A stretch of 64,000 nt of DNA from Georgenia sp. SYP-B2076 (GCF_003991205.1 NZ_RXOZ01000035.1:1-64000), one strand, 5' to 3'; shown: positions 52,133 through 60,887, numbered from the stretch's first letter. Numbers and translations: made by a program. The notes: generated from the letters alone by a model not told the origin.

Positions 52133-52804
52133 TCAGCTCCCGGTCTGGACGTCCACGACGATGCGGGCGGGGTCGCTCAGCGTGAACACCCGGAACGGGG
52201 CCTGCGCGTCCAGGCCGATGAAGGCCTGGTTCTGCCCCTCGAAGATGCCGGAGACGAAGACCTCCTTGACGAGGTCGGTGCCGCCGGGCGCGTAGGCGCC
52301 CTGGGCGAGCTTGCCGGTCTCGGACGGCTCGGGCATGCGGAACCCGGTCGTGATGACCTGGAGGGTCGCGTCGCCGGCGACGTCGATCTCGTCGCCCTTG
52401 CCCTCGGAGATGGCGGAGTCGACGTACTCGACGCGCCACTGCGGCGTGTCCGCACCCTCGAGGTCGAAGACCACGCGCTCGTAGCCCGGGTGTGTGCCGG
52501 CGCGGACGTCGACGGGCAGGAGGTCGCCGCCGCCGCCGGGGAAGGCGGGGCTCTGCTGGGGGTCGACGGTGAACGCCACGTCGGCGCCCGGCTCGTCGCT
52601 CTCCTGGGCGGGGGCGGCCGTGGCCTCGCCGGTCGAGCCCTCGCCCGCCGTCGTCTCCGTCGCGGAGCCGGTCGCGGGCTCGCTGGCGGCGCTGGTGCTC
52701 GGCACCGACGGGCTGGTGTCTGTGGCCGGCTCGCTGCCGCACGCGGCCAGCGTGAGCACCAGGCCGGCGGTGATGGCCGTGGCCACCCGCGTCGATGTCT
52801 TCAT
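52133..52804 (-). CDS. Lipoprotein with AMIN-like domain
   Basis: 223 residues. Signal peptide with lipobox LAAC ending at C21, so it is membrane-anchored outside the cytoplasm. A Ser/Thr/Glu/Ala-rich linker (~22-95) leads to an AMIN-like domain: RAGTHPGYERVVFDLEG, WRVEYVD, FVSGIFEGQNQAFIGLDAQ, APFRVFTLSDPARIVVDVQ. It is paralogous to the secreted protein at 35877. Probably interacts with the cell wall. GGAGGAG lies 5 bases before ATG 52804. Confidence 0.85.
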   Translation of the reverse strand: MKTSTRVATAITAGLVLTLAACGSEPATDTSPSVPSTSAASEPATGSATETTAGEGSTGEATAAPAQESDEPGADVAFTVDPQQSPAFPGGGGDLLPVDVRAGTHPGYERVVFDLEGADTPQWRVEYVDSAISEGKGDEIDVAGDATLQVITTGFRMPEPSETGKLAQGAYAPGGTDLVKEVFVSGIFEGQNQAFIGLDAQAPFRVFTLSDPARIVVDVQTGS

Positions 52805-52990
52805 GGCTCCTCCAGCGTTCCGTCCCGGGGGCGGCCGTTGCGGCACCGCCTCAGGTCACAGTAGGGCCCCCACCCAGCAGGGCGTGGAGGCGGGCCGCGC
52901 CGATGCCGATCTGTGACCCCGACGAAGCGGTGGGCGGTCGGTGGGCGTCGCGGCGGTCTGCGCGGTGGCGGGCGGGCGGCGTCGCGGCGG

Positions 52991-54187
52991 TCAGGCGCGG
53001 GCGGCGGCGTGCAACGCCTGGTCCAGGTCCGCCCACAGGTCCTCGACGTCTTCGATGCCCACACTCAGGCGCAGGAGGTCCTCGGGGACGGTGGGCGCCT
53101 CGCCGGCGAGGCGCCGGCGTCGCTCCATGCTGGACTCGACCCCGCCCAGGCTCGTCGCCGGGAGCCACAGCCGGACCGCGCGCGTCAGGGCGTCGGCGCC
53201 GTCCGCGCCGCCGGCGGGGCGGAGGGTCAGGATGGAGCCGAAGCCGTCCATGAGCTCCGCCGCGCGCGCGTGCTGCGGGTGGCTCGGCAGGCCCGGGTGC
53301 TGGACCTCCACCACGAGCGGGTGCCCGGCGAGCCGGCGGGCGAGCTCGAGCGCGGAGGCCTGGGAACGTTCGACCCGGACCGCCAGGGTCCGCAGCCCCC
53401 GCAGGGCGAGCCATGCCTCCCACGGCCCGGCGATCGCGCCGCCGGTCGTGCGGCGGGCGTGGATGCGGGTGCGCAGGTCGCCGTCGTCCGTGACGGCGGC
53501 GCCGAGGAGGACGTCGGAGTGCCCGGCGAGGTACTTGGTCACCGAGTGGACGACGACGTCCGCGCCCCAGGCGAGCGGCCGTTGCCCGAGCGGCGTGGCG
53601 AACGTGTTGTCCACGACGGTGAGGATGCCCCGGGCGCGGGCCGCCGCGGTCAGGGCCGGGATGTCGGCCACCTCGAGCATGGGGTTGGTCGGGGACTCGA
53701 TCCACAGCATGCTCGCGGGCGGCTCACCCGCCGGGGTCAGCGCCGCGACGACCGCGTCGGTGTCGGCGATGTCGACCTCGCGGACCACGCCGCCCTCGCG
53801 GGCGGTCTGCTCGTTGGCGGCGGTGAGGGTCGCGAGGTAGGCGTGGCGCGGCGCGACGATCGCCGTGCCGGGCGTGGCCAGGCGCAGCACCGCGTCGATG
53901 GCCGCCATGCCGGAGGAGAAGACCAGGGCGGGGTGGGCGGCGCCCTCCAGCTCGCCGATCGCCTCCTCCAGCGGCAGCCACGTCTCGGTGTTGTAGCGGG
54001 CGTAGAGGTTCTCGCCGCCCGGCACGCCGGCGGAGACGTACGTGCTTGAGAGCACGACCGGGGCGTTGACCGGGGCGCCCTGCTCGCGCGGCGGGCGGCC
54101 GGCGGCGACGGCGGCGGTGGCCGCCGAGCGCGCGGGGCGGGGGGTGGGGACGGCCGCGGGGGAGCTGGGCTGGTCTGTGGCGCTCAC
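52991..54187 (-). CDS. metB: Trans-sulfuration PLP enzyme, probably cystathionine gamma-synthase
   Basis: 398 residues, Cys/Met-metabolism PLP family. The Schiff-base lysine is in HSVTKYLAGHSDVLLGA. FSSGMAAIDAVL, ESPTNPMLEVADIPAL, VDNTFATPLGQRPLAWGAD and SLGGVESSMERR are family blocks. It could make cystathionine from O-acyl-homoserine and cysteine (MetB) or act as gamma- or beta-lyase; sequence alone does not settle this. The N-terminal ~30 residues are Ala/Pro-rich. GTG 54187 lies 6 bases after TAACGT (leaderless pattern). Confidence 0.85.
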   Translation of the reverse strand: MSATDQPSSPAAVPTPRPARSAATAAVAAGRPPREQGAPVNAPVVLSSTYVSAGVPGGENLYARYNTETWLPLEEAIGELEGAAHPALVFSSGMAAIDAVLRLATPGTAIVAPRHAYLATLTAANEQTAREGGVVREVDIADTDAVVAALTPAGEPPASMLWIESPTNPMLEVADIPALTAAARARGILTVVDNTFATPLGQRPLAWGADVVVHSVTKYLAGHSDVLLGAAVTDDGDLRTRIHARRTTGGAIAGPWEAWLALRGLRTLAVRVERSQASALELARRLAGHPLVVEVQHPGLPSHPQHARAAELMDGFGSILTLRPAGGADGADALTRAVRLWLPATSLGGVESSMERRRRLAGEAPTVPEDLLRLSVGIEDVEDLWADLDQALHAAARA

Positions 54188-54387
54188 AGGGTGACGTTAG
54201 GCCGGGGCGGCGGGGCCCGCGCACCGGCGCGCGAGGAGTGAGACACCCCGCTGGGCAGGCGACCCGGTCGCCTCGGTGCTGGGGCGTCTATGAGCAGGCC
54301 CGGCAGCCGGGTGGGCTGCCCGCCCGGCTGCCGGGCCCGCGCGGGGCGTCAGCGGACCGCAAGCCCGGACGGGTAACCTCGCACGCG

Positions 54388-55569
54388 ATGGACACCGCAC
54401 CCGCCCCCGCGCCCTCCGACGGCGACGCCCTTGCCACTGCTAGCCAGGCTGCTGCCGCGGCAGGAGCGGGCGGCAAGGTCCGCGTCGCCGTCGTCTTCGG
54501 CGGCCGCAGCGGCGAGCACCCCGTCAGCTGCGCCACCGCGGCCGGGGTGCTGCGCGCCATCGACCGTGACAAGTACGACGTGCTGCCCATCGGGATCACG
54601 CGCGCCGGGGAGTGGGTCCTCGTCCCGGACGACCCCGCCCGGCTCGAGGGCGGAAGGGCCGAGATCGGCAGCGCCGACGGCCAGGTCCTCGTCCCCCTGG
54701 GGGAGAGCCCGGCCGGCCTCGTCGTGGCCGAGCCCGGCAAGATCCCGCAGCAGCTGGGCGCGGTCGACGTCGTCCTGCCGCTGCTGCACGGCCCCTACGG
54801 GGAGGACGGCACCCTGCAGGGCCTGCTCGAGATGGCCGGCGCCCGCTACGTCGGCTCCGGCGTCCTGGCCTCCGCCGTCGGCATGGACAAGCACTACATG
54901 AAGGTCGTGCTCGCCGGCCACGGCCTGCCGGTGGGCCCCTACACGGTCATCACCCCGCGCCTGTGGCGCACGGACAGGGCCGTCGCGCTCGACGCCGTCG
55001 CGTCGCTGCGCTTCCCCGTCTTCGTCAAGCCGGCGCGCGCCGGCTCCTCCCTCGGCATCACCAAGGTGGACCGGCCGGAGGACCTCGAGGCAGCCGTGGC
55101 CGAGGCCCAGCGCCACGACCCCAAGGTGATCGTCGAGGCCGGCATCGAGGGCCGCGAGATCGAGTGCGGCGTCCTCCAGGGCCACGGCGACGACGCCCCG
55201 CGCGCCAGCCTGCCCGGGGAGATCGTCCTGGACGCGCCCACGGCCGGTTTCTACGACTACGAGACCAAGTACCTCGACACCGCCCCGCTGACCATGGCGG
55301 TGCCGGCGGACCTGCCCGACGACGTCACCACCCGGATCCAGGACCTGGCCGGCCGGGCGTTCGAGGCGCTGAGCTGCGAGGGCCTCGCCCGCGTGGACTT
55401 CTTCTACGACGCGCGCGGGAACGTCGTCATCAACGAGGTCAACACGATGCCGGGCTTCACCCCGTTCTCGATGTACCCGCTTATGTGGGAGAAGAGCGGC
55501 ATGACCTACCCGGAGCTCATCGACGAGCTCATCCAGCTGGCATTGGAGCGGCCCGCCGGGCTGCGGTAG
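54388..55569 (+). CDS. ddl: D-alanine--D-alanine ligase
   Basis: 393 residues, ATP-grasp. N-terminal VFGGRSGEHPVSCATA (family consensus EHEVS, here EHPVS), LPLLHGPYGEDGTLQGLLE, KPARAGSSLGITKV, EGREIECGVL, YETKYLD and VVINEVNTMPGFTPFSMYP are all present. It supplies the D-Ala-D-Ala of peptidoglycan. The N-terminal ~30 residues are alanine-rich. TAACCT stands 8 bases before the ATG. It is followed by a gap and a DUF222/HNH gene, while in relatives DUF3515 and thiL follow more closely. Confidence 0.96.
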   Translation: MDTAPAPAPSDGDALATASQAAAAAGAGGKVRVAVVFGGRSGEHPVSCATAAGVLRAIDRDKYDVLPIGITRAGEWVLVPDDPARLEGGRAEIGSADGQVLVPLGESPAGLVVAEPGKIPQQLGAVDVVLPLLHGPYGEDGTLQGLLEMAGARYVGSGVLASAVGMDKHYMKVVLAGHGLPVGPYTVITPRLWRTDRAVALDAVASLRFPVFVKPARAGSSLGITKVDRPEDLEAAVAEAQRHDPKVIVEAGIEGREIECGVLQGHGDDAPRASLPGEIVLDAPTAGFYDYETKYLDTAPLTMAVPADLPDDVTTRIQDLAGRAFEALSCEGLARVDFFYDARGNVVINEVNTMPGFTPFSMYPLMWEKSGMTYPELIDELIQLALERPAGLR

Positions 55570-55947
55570 GAGCGCGCGGGTCCCGGCAGGGGCGCGCGGC
55601 GGCGCCCTCGCGGGCTGCCAATATCGGGCCGGTCAGACATTCCAGTGGAGAATGATCGCGAGAAAGCTGACCAGGTCGTTCATCGGCTCGGCTTGCGTCG
55701 TCATTCCGTGCATTGGCATTGTTTGTGGCCGGTGGCCACGCCTTTCTCGGAACGCTGTGCCGCCACACGCGTCCTAGAGCCCCCATTCTTCGGGGCGTCC
55801 CCTCCGCAGGTGCTTTTGTCCACAGGGGCCTTGTTGCCACCGTTTCCACAATTTAATTCACAGGCTTAGAACCCTTGTCTCGTCGCACGTGTGTTCGATA
55901 GATTTGTCTTAGGTGCTCGTCCGCCCGCGATGTGGGGAGGTGGCTGG
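55570..55947. other. A/T-richer intergenic region before the DUF222/HNH gene
   Basis: 378 bases. From about 55620 to 55920 the sequence is visibly richer in A and T than the rest of the window, with runs such as TTTCCACAATTTAATTCACAG. It ends in an SOS-like box. A 74-codon frame at 55645 shows no similarity that I recognise and no ribosome binding site. The change in composition marks an incoming segment or a regulatory region. Confidence 0.6.
55883..55904 (+). promoter_or_regulatory. SOS (LexA) box overlapping a -10 box
   Basis: TCGCACGTGTGTTCGA (55883-55898) matches the actinobacterial LexA consensus TCGAACNNNNGTTCGA at 11 of 12 fixed positions. TAGATT (55899-55904) follows directly, so LexA would cover the promoter of the DUF222/HNH gene. 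Confidence 0.7.
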
Positions 55948-57426
55948 ATGTCGCTTACCGAGGAGACCGGGGACCCGGCCGCGGCGCTGGCGGCGGGGCT
56001 GGCCACGATGCAGGACGTCCTCGCCCAGCTGCACACCATCGACCTGCACGCGGTCCCCGGCCCCGCGGTCCTGGCGGCGCTGGACGGCATCGAGCAGGTC
56101 CGCCGCAAGACGGAGTCCCTCAGCGCCCGGACGCTGGCCACGATCGAGGCGGACGGGATGTGGGCCCTGGACGGGGCCCGGTCGATGGCCGCGTGGTACC
56201 GGGCCCGTACGGGCAAGCACCGCGCCTCCGCCGCCCGGGAGGTCAAGCAGGCCCGGGCGCTGCGCGACCACCTGCCCGCCACCGCCAAGGCCCTTGCGGC
56301 CGGCGAGATCAGCACCGACCACGCCGCCGCAATGGTCAAGCTCACGACGGACACCGAGGCCCGTCGGGACCGGCTCGTCGACCCCGAGGTAGGCGAGGGC
56401 TTCCTCCTCGAGCATGCCAAGAAGCTGGACGCGTCGGACTTCACCCTCGCGGCGCAGGAGTGGGGCACCCGGGCCGACCCGGACGCCGCCGACCGCGCCT
56501 ACCAGGAAGACACCCTCCACGAGGAGTTCACCCTCGCCGAGACCACCGACGGGTACGTCCCATCCGGCTGGCTGTCCACCTCCAGCGGCAAGCTCCTGCT
56601 CACCGCCCTGGCGGCCCGCACCGGAACGCCGGCCAAGACGGACACCCGCACCCCGGCGCAGCGCCGCGCCAACGCGCTCGTGGGCCTGGCCCACCTCGCG
56701 CTGGACTCCGGGACCCTGCGTCCCGGCGCCCGGATCCGCCCCCACCTGAGCATCACCGTCCCCTTCGACACCCTCCAACGCCTCGTCGCCGCCGCCGGGA
56801 GAGCCCACCGGCCTGGCTGCCGGCTGGTCGGGACCTACCCGGGCGCGGCGTTCGGGCTCCCGCTGGACCTCGCCCGGACCACCGACCTCGGCGGCGAGCG
56901 GGCGAACGGGCAGCCTGGACCGGAGCCAGCGGGCGAGGGCAGCAAGGGCTGCACCTGCCCTGAACTCTCCGACACGATCATCGACGCCGGGATCGATGCG
57001 GCCGCCATGGTCGGGGTCGAGCCGGCCACCTTCGAGGACGGCGCACCCCTCTCGCCCGCCCTGCTCGCCCGCCTGGCGTGCGGCAGTCAGATGCATCGGG
57101 TCATCTTCGGCCCCGACTCCGAAATCCTGGACGCCGGCCGTGAGCAGCGCCTGTTCACCGCCGCCCAGACCCGCGCGATCATCGCCCGGGATAAGCGATG
57201 TCAGTACCCGAATTGCCACGCCCCGCCCGGCGAGGGCGAGATCCACCACTCCATCGCCTGGTGGGCCCAGTTCGGCTCCACCAACATCAACCTCGGCGTC
57301 CTGCTCTGCTGGTACCACCACGACTGGGTCCATGCCCACGCCATCACCATCGAACGCCGCCACGGCCAGTGGGTGTTCATCCGACAGGACGGCAGCGTCA
57401 TCGGTGACACGGCACTGGCCGCCTGA
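55948..57426 (+). CDS. DUF222 / HNH endonuclease-domain protein (13E12 type)
   Basis: 492 residues. The long N-terminal DUF222 domain (~10-330) is helical: RKTESLSARTLATIEADGMWALDGARSMAAWYRARTG, and AGEISTDHAAAMVKL. The C-terminal HNH domain holds CQYPNCHAPPGEGEIHHSIAWW and NLGVLLCWYHHDWVH with the paired Cys and His residues. Mycobacterial relatives (13E12 repeat family) are DNA-damage-induced, and here an SOS box precedes the gene. The ATG at 55948 has GGGGAGG 7 bases before it; ATGs at 55930 and 55891 are less likely. It breaks the usual ddl-DUF3515 neighbourhood. Its biological role is unknown. Confidence 0.9.
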   Translation: MSLTEETGDPAAALAAGLATMQDVLAQLHTIDLHAVPGPAVLAALDGIEQVRRKTESLSARTLATIEADGMWALDGARSMAAWYRARTGKHRASAAREVKQARALRDHLPATAKALAAGEISTDHAAAMVKLTTDTEARRDRLVDPEVGEGFLLEHAKKLDASDFTLAAQEWGTRADPDAADRAYQEDTLHEEFTLAETTDGYVPSGWLSTSSGKLLLTALAARTGTPAKTDTRTPAQRRANALVGLAHLALDSGTLRPGARIRPHLSITVPFDTLQRLVAAAGRAHRPGCRLVGTYPGAAFGLPLDLARTTDLGGERANGQPGPEPAGEGSKGCTCPELSDTIIDAGIDAAAMVGVEPATFEDGAPLSPALLARLACGSQMHRVIFGPDSEILDAGREQRLFTAAQTRAIIARDKRCQYPNCHAPPGEGEIHHSIAWWAQFGSTNINLGVLLCWYHHDWVHAHAITIERRHGQWVFIRQDGSVIGDTALAA

Positions 57427-57489
57427 GGACATCGGCCTCGTGCCGTCCAGCCTGAGGACCCACAGGTTGGTGTAGCTCTGCGGCGGTCG

Positions 57490-58014
57490 CTACCGAACGT
57501 CCGTGGCACCGACGCAGTGCCGCTCGGCGGGGGTGATCTCCACGGCCGGGGCGAGGTCGACGAGGAACGCCGTGGGCTGGTCGGTGACGTGCTCGACGGG
57601 CACGACCACCTCGATGGCCGGCTGCCGGCCGTACGTGACGAAGGCCCACGACCCCTGTCCCTCACGGGCGTTCGCGGGCAGCGACTCGTCGTCGGCCTCC
57701 AGCTGGATCCAGTCGACGGCGGTGCCGTCGTCGAGCCCCACGCTGAGGCAGCGATCCGTCGTCGGGCCCGGCACGGCGACACCGCAGCGCAGGGTCACGG
57801 CGGGGTCACCCCACGCCGTGGTGGCCTGGGCGGTGGTGGAGCGGCGCTCGAGCCCGACCAGCTCGTCCGGCGTGGCCTGGATGACGCGCGCGCAGGTGGG
57901 GTCCGGTGCGGCCTCGCCCGGTTGGAGGGTCACCCCGCTCGCGCACCCCGCGAGCAGCCCGGATGCGGCAAGGACCAGGAGTGCGCCGCGGCGCTGAGGA
58001 GACGTCAGGGGCAC
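57490..58014 (-). CDS. DUF3515 lipoprotein
   Basis: 174 residues. Lipobox LLAGC near residue 24 marks it as a membrane-anchored lipoprotein. The DUF3515 body contains CARVIQATPDELVGLERR, LRCGVAVPGPTTDRCLSV and VDWIQLEADD, with conserved cysteines. Function unknown; the gene is a regular neighbour of ddl and thiL in actinomycetes. GTG 58014 lies 6 bases after TACAGT on the minus strand (leaderless pattern). Divergent from thiL. Confidence 0.88.
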   Translation of the reverse strand: MPLTSPQRRGALLVLAASGLLAGCASGVTLQPGEAAPDPTCARVIQATPDELVGLERRSTTAQATTAWGDPAVTLRCGVAVPGPTTDRCLSVGLDDGTAVDWIQLEADDESLPANAREGQGSWAFVTYGRQPAIEVVVPVEHVTDQPTAFLVDLAPAVEITPAERHCVGATDVR

Positions 58015-58079
58015 CCGACCACTGTACGGCGCGCCTCGGCCACGGCTGCCCTCGGCCGGTGGGCCGGTAGCGTGAGGCG

Positions 58080-59177
58080 GTGACCGCCACCCCCGTCGAG
58101 CCGCCCACCTCTCAGCCGGCCGCCTCCGAGCCGCGTCCCGTCGACGCGGGTCCCCTCGACGCTGGTCCCCTCGACGCTGGTGGGGCCGACCCGCGCCCCG
58201 CCGGCCCCACCGTCGCGGACCTGACCGAGGACGAGCTCATCGCCTCGTTCGTGCCCCTGCTGCCTGTGGGCCGGCGCACGCTCGTCCCCACCGGTGACGA
58301 CTGCGCCGTCATCGAGGCCCCCGACGGGCGGTTCTGCGTCTCCACGGACGTGCTCGTCGAGGGTCACCACTTCCGCCGCGACTGGGGCACCGCGGCCGAC
58401 GTCGGCTGGCGCGCCGCCATGCAGAACCTCGCCGACGTCGCGGGCATGGGTGCCGAGCCCACCACCATGGTCGTCTCGCTGGTGCTCCCGACGACGACGC
58501 CCGTGGCGTGGGTGCACGACTTCTCCCGCGGCCTGGCGCAGGCGTGCGGTCCCCACGGCGTGGGGGTCGATGGCGGTGACCTCAGCGCGGGGGAGGAGAT
58601 CGTCGTCGCCGTCACGGTCCACGGCGACCTGGGCGGACGGGCCCCCGTGCTGCGCTCCGGCGCCCGCGCCGGCGACGTGGTCGCGCACTGCGGACAGCTG
58701 GGGCGGGGGGCGGCCGGCAACGCGCTGCTGGCCGCCGGGCTGCGCGACGCGGACGAGGCGCTCGTCGCCGACTTCCTGCGACCCCGCCCGCCGCTCGAGG
58801 CCGGGCCGGCCGCCGCCCGAGCCGGCGCCACGGCCATGATGGACGTCTCCGACGGGCTGCTGCGCGACTCCGGAAGGCTGGCGAGGCGCTCCGGCGTCGT
58901 CCTCGACCTGGATCCGCTCGAGGCCAGCTCTCCGGGGGCGCTGGAAGCCCTGGCGGACGCCGCGGCCCGGCTGGGCGCCGACGCGCGCGAGTGGGTCCTC
59001 ACCGGCGGCGAGGACCACGGGATGCTGGCGACGTTCCCGGCCGGCGCCGCGCTGCCCCAGGGCTTCCGCCCGCTCGGCCGCGTGCGGGCCCCCGAGGACG
59101 CGCACCCTGCGGGCACTGTGCTGGTGGGCGGGCAGATCCCCGATCTCGTCTCCACGGGGTGGGACCACTTCCGGTAG
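58080..59177 (+). CDS. thiL: Thiamine-monophosphate kinase
   Basis: 365 residues. It makes thiamine diphosphate from thiamine monophosphate, the cofactor of the acetolactate synthase in this window among others. PurM-like fold: GDDCAVIE, STDVLVEGHHFRRDW, NLADVAGMGA, GVDGGDLSAGEE, MMDVSDGLLRDSGRLA, GGEDHGMLATFP. The first ~45 residues are low-complexity with three VDAGPLDAGPL-type repeats. GTG 58080 lies 6 bases after TAGCGT (leaderless pattern). No thiamine riboswitch is visible. Confidence 0.94.
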   Translation: MTATPVEPPTSQPAASEPRPVDAGPLDAGPLDAGGADPRPAGPTVADLTEDELIASFVPLLPVGRRTLVPTGDDCAVIEAPDGRFCVSTDVLVEGHHFRRDWGTAADVGWRAAMQNLADVAGMGAEPTTMVVSLVLPTTTPVAWVHDFSRGLAQACGPHGVGVDGGDLSAGEEIVVAVTVHGDLGGRAPVLRSGARAGDVVAHCGQLGRGAAGNALLAAGLRDADEALVADFLRPRPPLEAGPAAARAGATAMMDVSDGLLRDSGRLARRSGVVLDLDPLEASSPGALEALADAAARLGADAREWVLTGGEDHGMLATFPAGAALPQGFRPLGRVRAPEDAHPAGTVLVGGQIPDLVSTGWDHFR

Positions 59178-59255
59178 GCGGCGGCTCGCCGCTGATGACC
59201 GGACGGACCGCGTACCGCGGACCGCTTACCGCGGGCCGCTCACCGTGCTGGGCGC

Positions 59256-59666
59256 CTACCGCTCGCGGGCACCGATCAGGCGCAGGACGGCGGCCAGGCC
59301 GCCGGGGGACCCCGGCCAGTGCCGCTCCAGCGCCTGCGGGCCCGCGCGGCGCACCACCGCCCGCAGCGCCAGGGTCACGACCACGGCGTCGTCGGCGTAC
59401 CCGAGGACAGGAACGAAGTCGGGGACCAGGTCGAACGGCATCGCCAGGTAGGCCACCAGCAGCCAGAGCACGACCCGGACGCCGCGGGGCAGGGAACCGT
59501 CCCGGGCGAGCCGGCCCACGAGGCGCAGGACGTCGGGCAGGAGCCGCATGACCTCCTTGAGCCGCACGTCGTCCGGCTTGGCCAGCCACAGCGCCACGAC
59601 GAGCACGGCCCACAGCAGGAGGAGACCACCCGCCACGCCCGCGAGGGTCCACCACCACTGGTCCAC
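59256..59666 (-). CDS. DUF1232 (YkvA-type) membrane protein
   Basis: 136 residues. A first hydrophobic helix (WWWTLAGVAGGLLLLWAVLVVALWL), then an amphipathic region and the DUF1232 core: VRVVLWLLVAYLAMPFDLVPDFVPVLGYADDAVVV, with the family PFDLIPDFIPVLGYLDD motif. Function unknown. GTG 59666 lies 7 bases after CACACT. It converges with thiL, 78 bases apart. Confidence 0.88.
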   Translation of the reverse strand: MDQWWWTLAGVAGGLLLLWAVLVVALWLAKPDDVRLKEVMRLLPDVLRLVGRLARDGSLPRGVRVVLWLLVAYLAMPFDLVPDFVPVLGYADDAVVVTLALRAVVRRAGPQALERHWPGSPGGLAAVLRLIGARER

Positions 59667-59703
59667 GCGGACCAGTGTGCCGCCCCGCGCGTGGAGGGCG
59701 GGG

Positions 59704-60486
59704 TCACCCGGGTGGAAGGGGCTCCTTGACGAGGTGGGCGCTGAGGTAGCGCATGTCCCCGCTCTCGAGCCGGACGTAGTTCCTCGTGCCCTCGATCCCG
59801 GCGAACGGCCTGACCAGGCGGTGGAACGCGCGGGGGATCCACGCGTCGATGAGGGCCAGCTTGCGGGCGTTGTCCGCGCGCAGCGCCGCGAGCACCTCGG
59901 ACGTGATGTCGCGGTCCCGGCGGACCGTCAGGGCGGACGCCGCGAGCTGGCGACGCAGGGTGCCCACGTCGCCCCGGTCACGCAGGTCGGCGAAGAGGAA
60001 GTCGCCTCCGGGCCGCAGCACACGGTGCACCTCCGCGAGGAAGGACTCCATGGAGCCGTAGCAGTGGGACGACTCGACGTTGAGCACGGCGTCGAAGGCG
60101 GCGTCCGGGAACGGCATCGCCTGCGCGTCGCCCTGGACGAAGACCAGGCCCGGCGCCCGGCGCGTGCGGGTGCACAGGGCGACGGCGCGGCTCGAGAGAT
60201 CGAGACCCGTCATCGACCGCGGCCCGAGGTAGCGGCTGACGTAGGACGAGCCCCCGCCGCGCCCGCAGCCAGCCTCCAGGACGTCCCTGCCGCGCAGGTC
60301 GGTGCCCGAGAGGGTGTGGTCGTAGAGCTGGATGCACAGGCGGTCCGGCTCGTCGGCGTCGTCGAGCGCGAGCGGGGGCGCCTCGCGGGAGGCGAAGCCG
60401 TAGTTCATGAACGCCCACTCGGGTCTGCGCACCCGCGCCGCCAGGAGCTCGTAGCACGCCCGCCAGGCGAGCTGCCGCGCCGTCAT
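59704..60486 (-). CDS. Class I SAM-dependent methyltransferase
   Basis: 260 residues. Motif I DVLEAGCGRGGGSSYVSRYLG, acidic end of strand 2 GLDLSS, motif post-I VQGDAQAMPFPDAAFDAVLNVES, and VLRPGGDFLFADLRD. The arrangement and the C-terminal PFAGIEGTRNYVRLESGDMRYLSA resemble (phenol)phthiotriol methyltransferase-like and sterol/quinone methyltransferases. The substrate is unknown. I place the start at ATG 60486, which lies 7 bases after TAGCGT; the longer GTG start at 60495 would overlap that -10 box. It may read on from rpmB only if the hairpin between them is leaky. Confidence 0.85.
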   Translation of the reverse strand: MTARQLAWRACYELLAARVRRPEWAFMNYGFASREAPPLALDDADEPDRLCIQLYDHTLSGTDLRGRDVLEAGCGRGGGSSYVSRYLGPRSMTGLDLSSRAVALCTRTRRAPGLVFVQGDAQAMPFPDAAFDAVLNVESSHCYGSMESFLAEVHRVLRPGGDFLFADLRDRGDVGTLRRQLAASALTVRRDRDITSEVLAALRADNARKLALIDAWIPRAFHRLVRPFAGIEGTRNYVRLESGDMRYLSAHLVKEPLPPG

Positions 60487-60526
60487 GCGTGCCACGCTAC
60501 AAGGCGCGGCGGCGCGGGCACGCGAA

Positions 60527-60556
60527 AGGCCGCCGACCCGGTGGGGCTGGCGGCCT
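60527..60556 (-). terminator. Terminator of rpmB
   Basis: AGGCCGCC pairs with GGCGGCCT around a 14-base loop that can form a smaller inner stem; on the minus strand TTTCGCG follows. It is 31 bases after the rpmB stop. Confidence 0.7.
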
Positions 60557-60587
60557 CAGGCGTTCGCCGACCGGGCCGGCGGGTGCG

Positions 60588-60779
60588 TCAGATGGCGCGG
60601 ATAACCTTGTCGGCCTTGAGGCACGAGGTGCACACGTTCACGCGCTTGGGGGCTCCGTTGACAAGGGCGCGCACGCGCTGGATGTTCGGGTTCCAACGGC
60701 GGCTCGTCCGCACGTGGGAGTGCGAGACGCTCTTGCCGAAGCTCGGACGCTTGCCGCAGACGTCGCAGTTGGCAGCCAC
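60588..60779 (-). CDS. rpmB: 50S ribosomal protein L28 (zinc-binding form)
   Basis: 63 residues. The N-terminal CDVCGKRPSFGKSVSHSH and the C-terminal CTSCLKADKVIRAI provide two CxxC pairs, so this is the zinc-containing (C+) form. GTG 60779 follows AGGAGAACGACC; the frame stays open far upstream but that part is antisense to the DAK gene. It is divergent from the DAK gene, an arrangement common in actinomycetes. Its transcript has a ~100-base leader with two stem-loops. Confidence 0.96.
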   Translation of the reverse strand: MAANCDVCGKRPSFGKSVSHSHVRTSRRWNPNIQRVRALVNGAPKRVNVCTSCLKADKVIRAI

Positions 60780-60805
60780 GGTCGTTCTCCTGATCTTCTC
60801 GCTGA

Positions 60806-60867
60806 AGCACGGACGGATCGACCGTGCTGGGGTCTGTGAGCCGGTCGGGGCGCAGGCACGTGCCTGC
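60806..60867 (-). promoter_or_regulatory. Structured 5' leader of rpmB
   Basis: A perfect 16-base palindrome GCAGGCACGTGCCTGC (60852-60867) and a second hairpin (GCACGG with CCGTGC, 60806-60826) lie between the promoter and the ribosome binding site. Confidence 0.5.
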
Positions 60868-60887
60868 CCGGGACGGGCAACCTGAAA

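Noticed and set aside
54188-54387. SAM or other riboswitch before metB
   Set aside because: Only 6 bases separate the -10 from the GTG of metB, so there is no leader to hold one.
55645-55869. A 74-codon frame upstream of the DUF222/HNH gene
   Set aside because: No ribosome binding site, no -10 at leaderless distance, no recognisable similarity, and it lies in A/T-rich intergenic DNA.
58015-58079. Thiamine (TPP) riboswitch before thiL
   Set aside because: The divergent gap is 65 bases and holds two leaderless-type promoters; no THI-box sequence is present.
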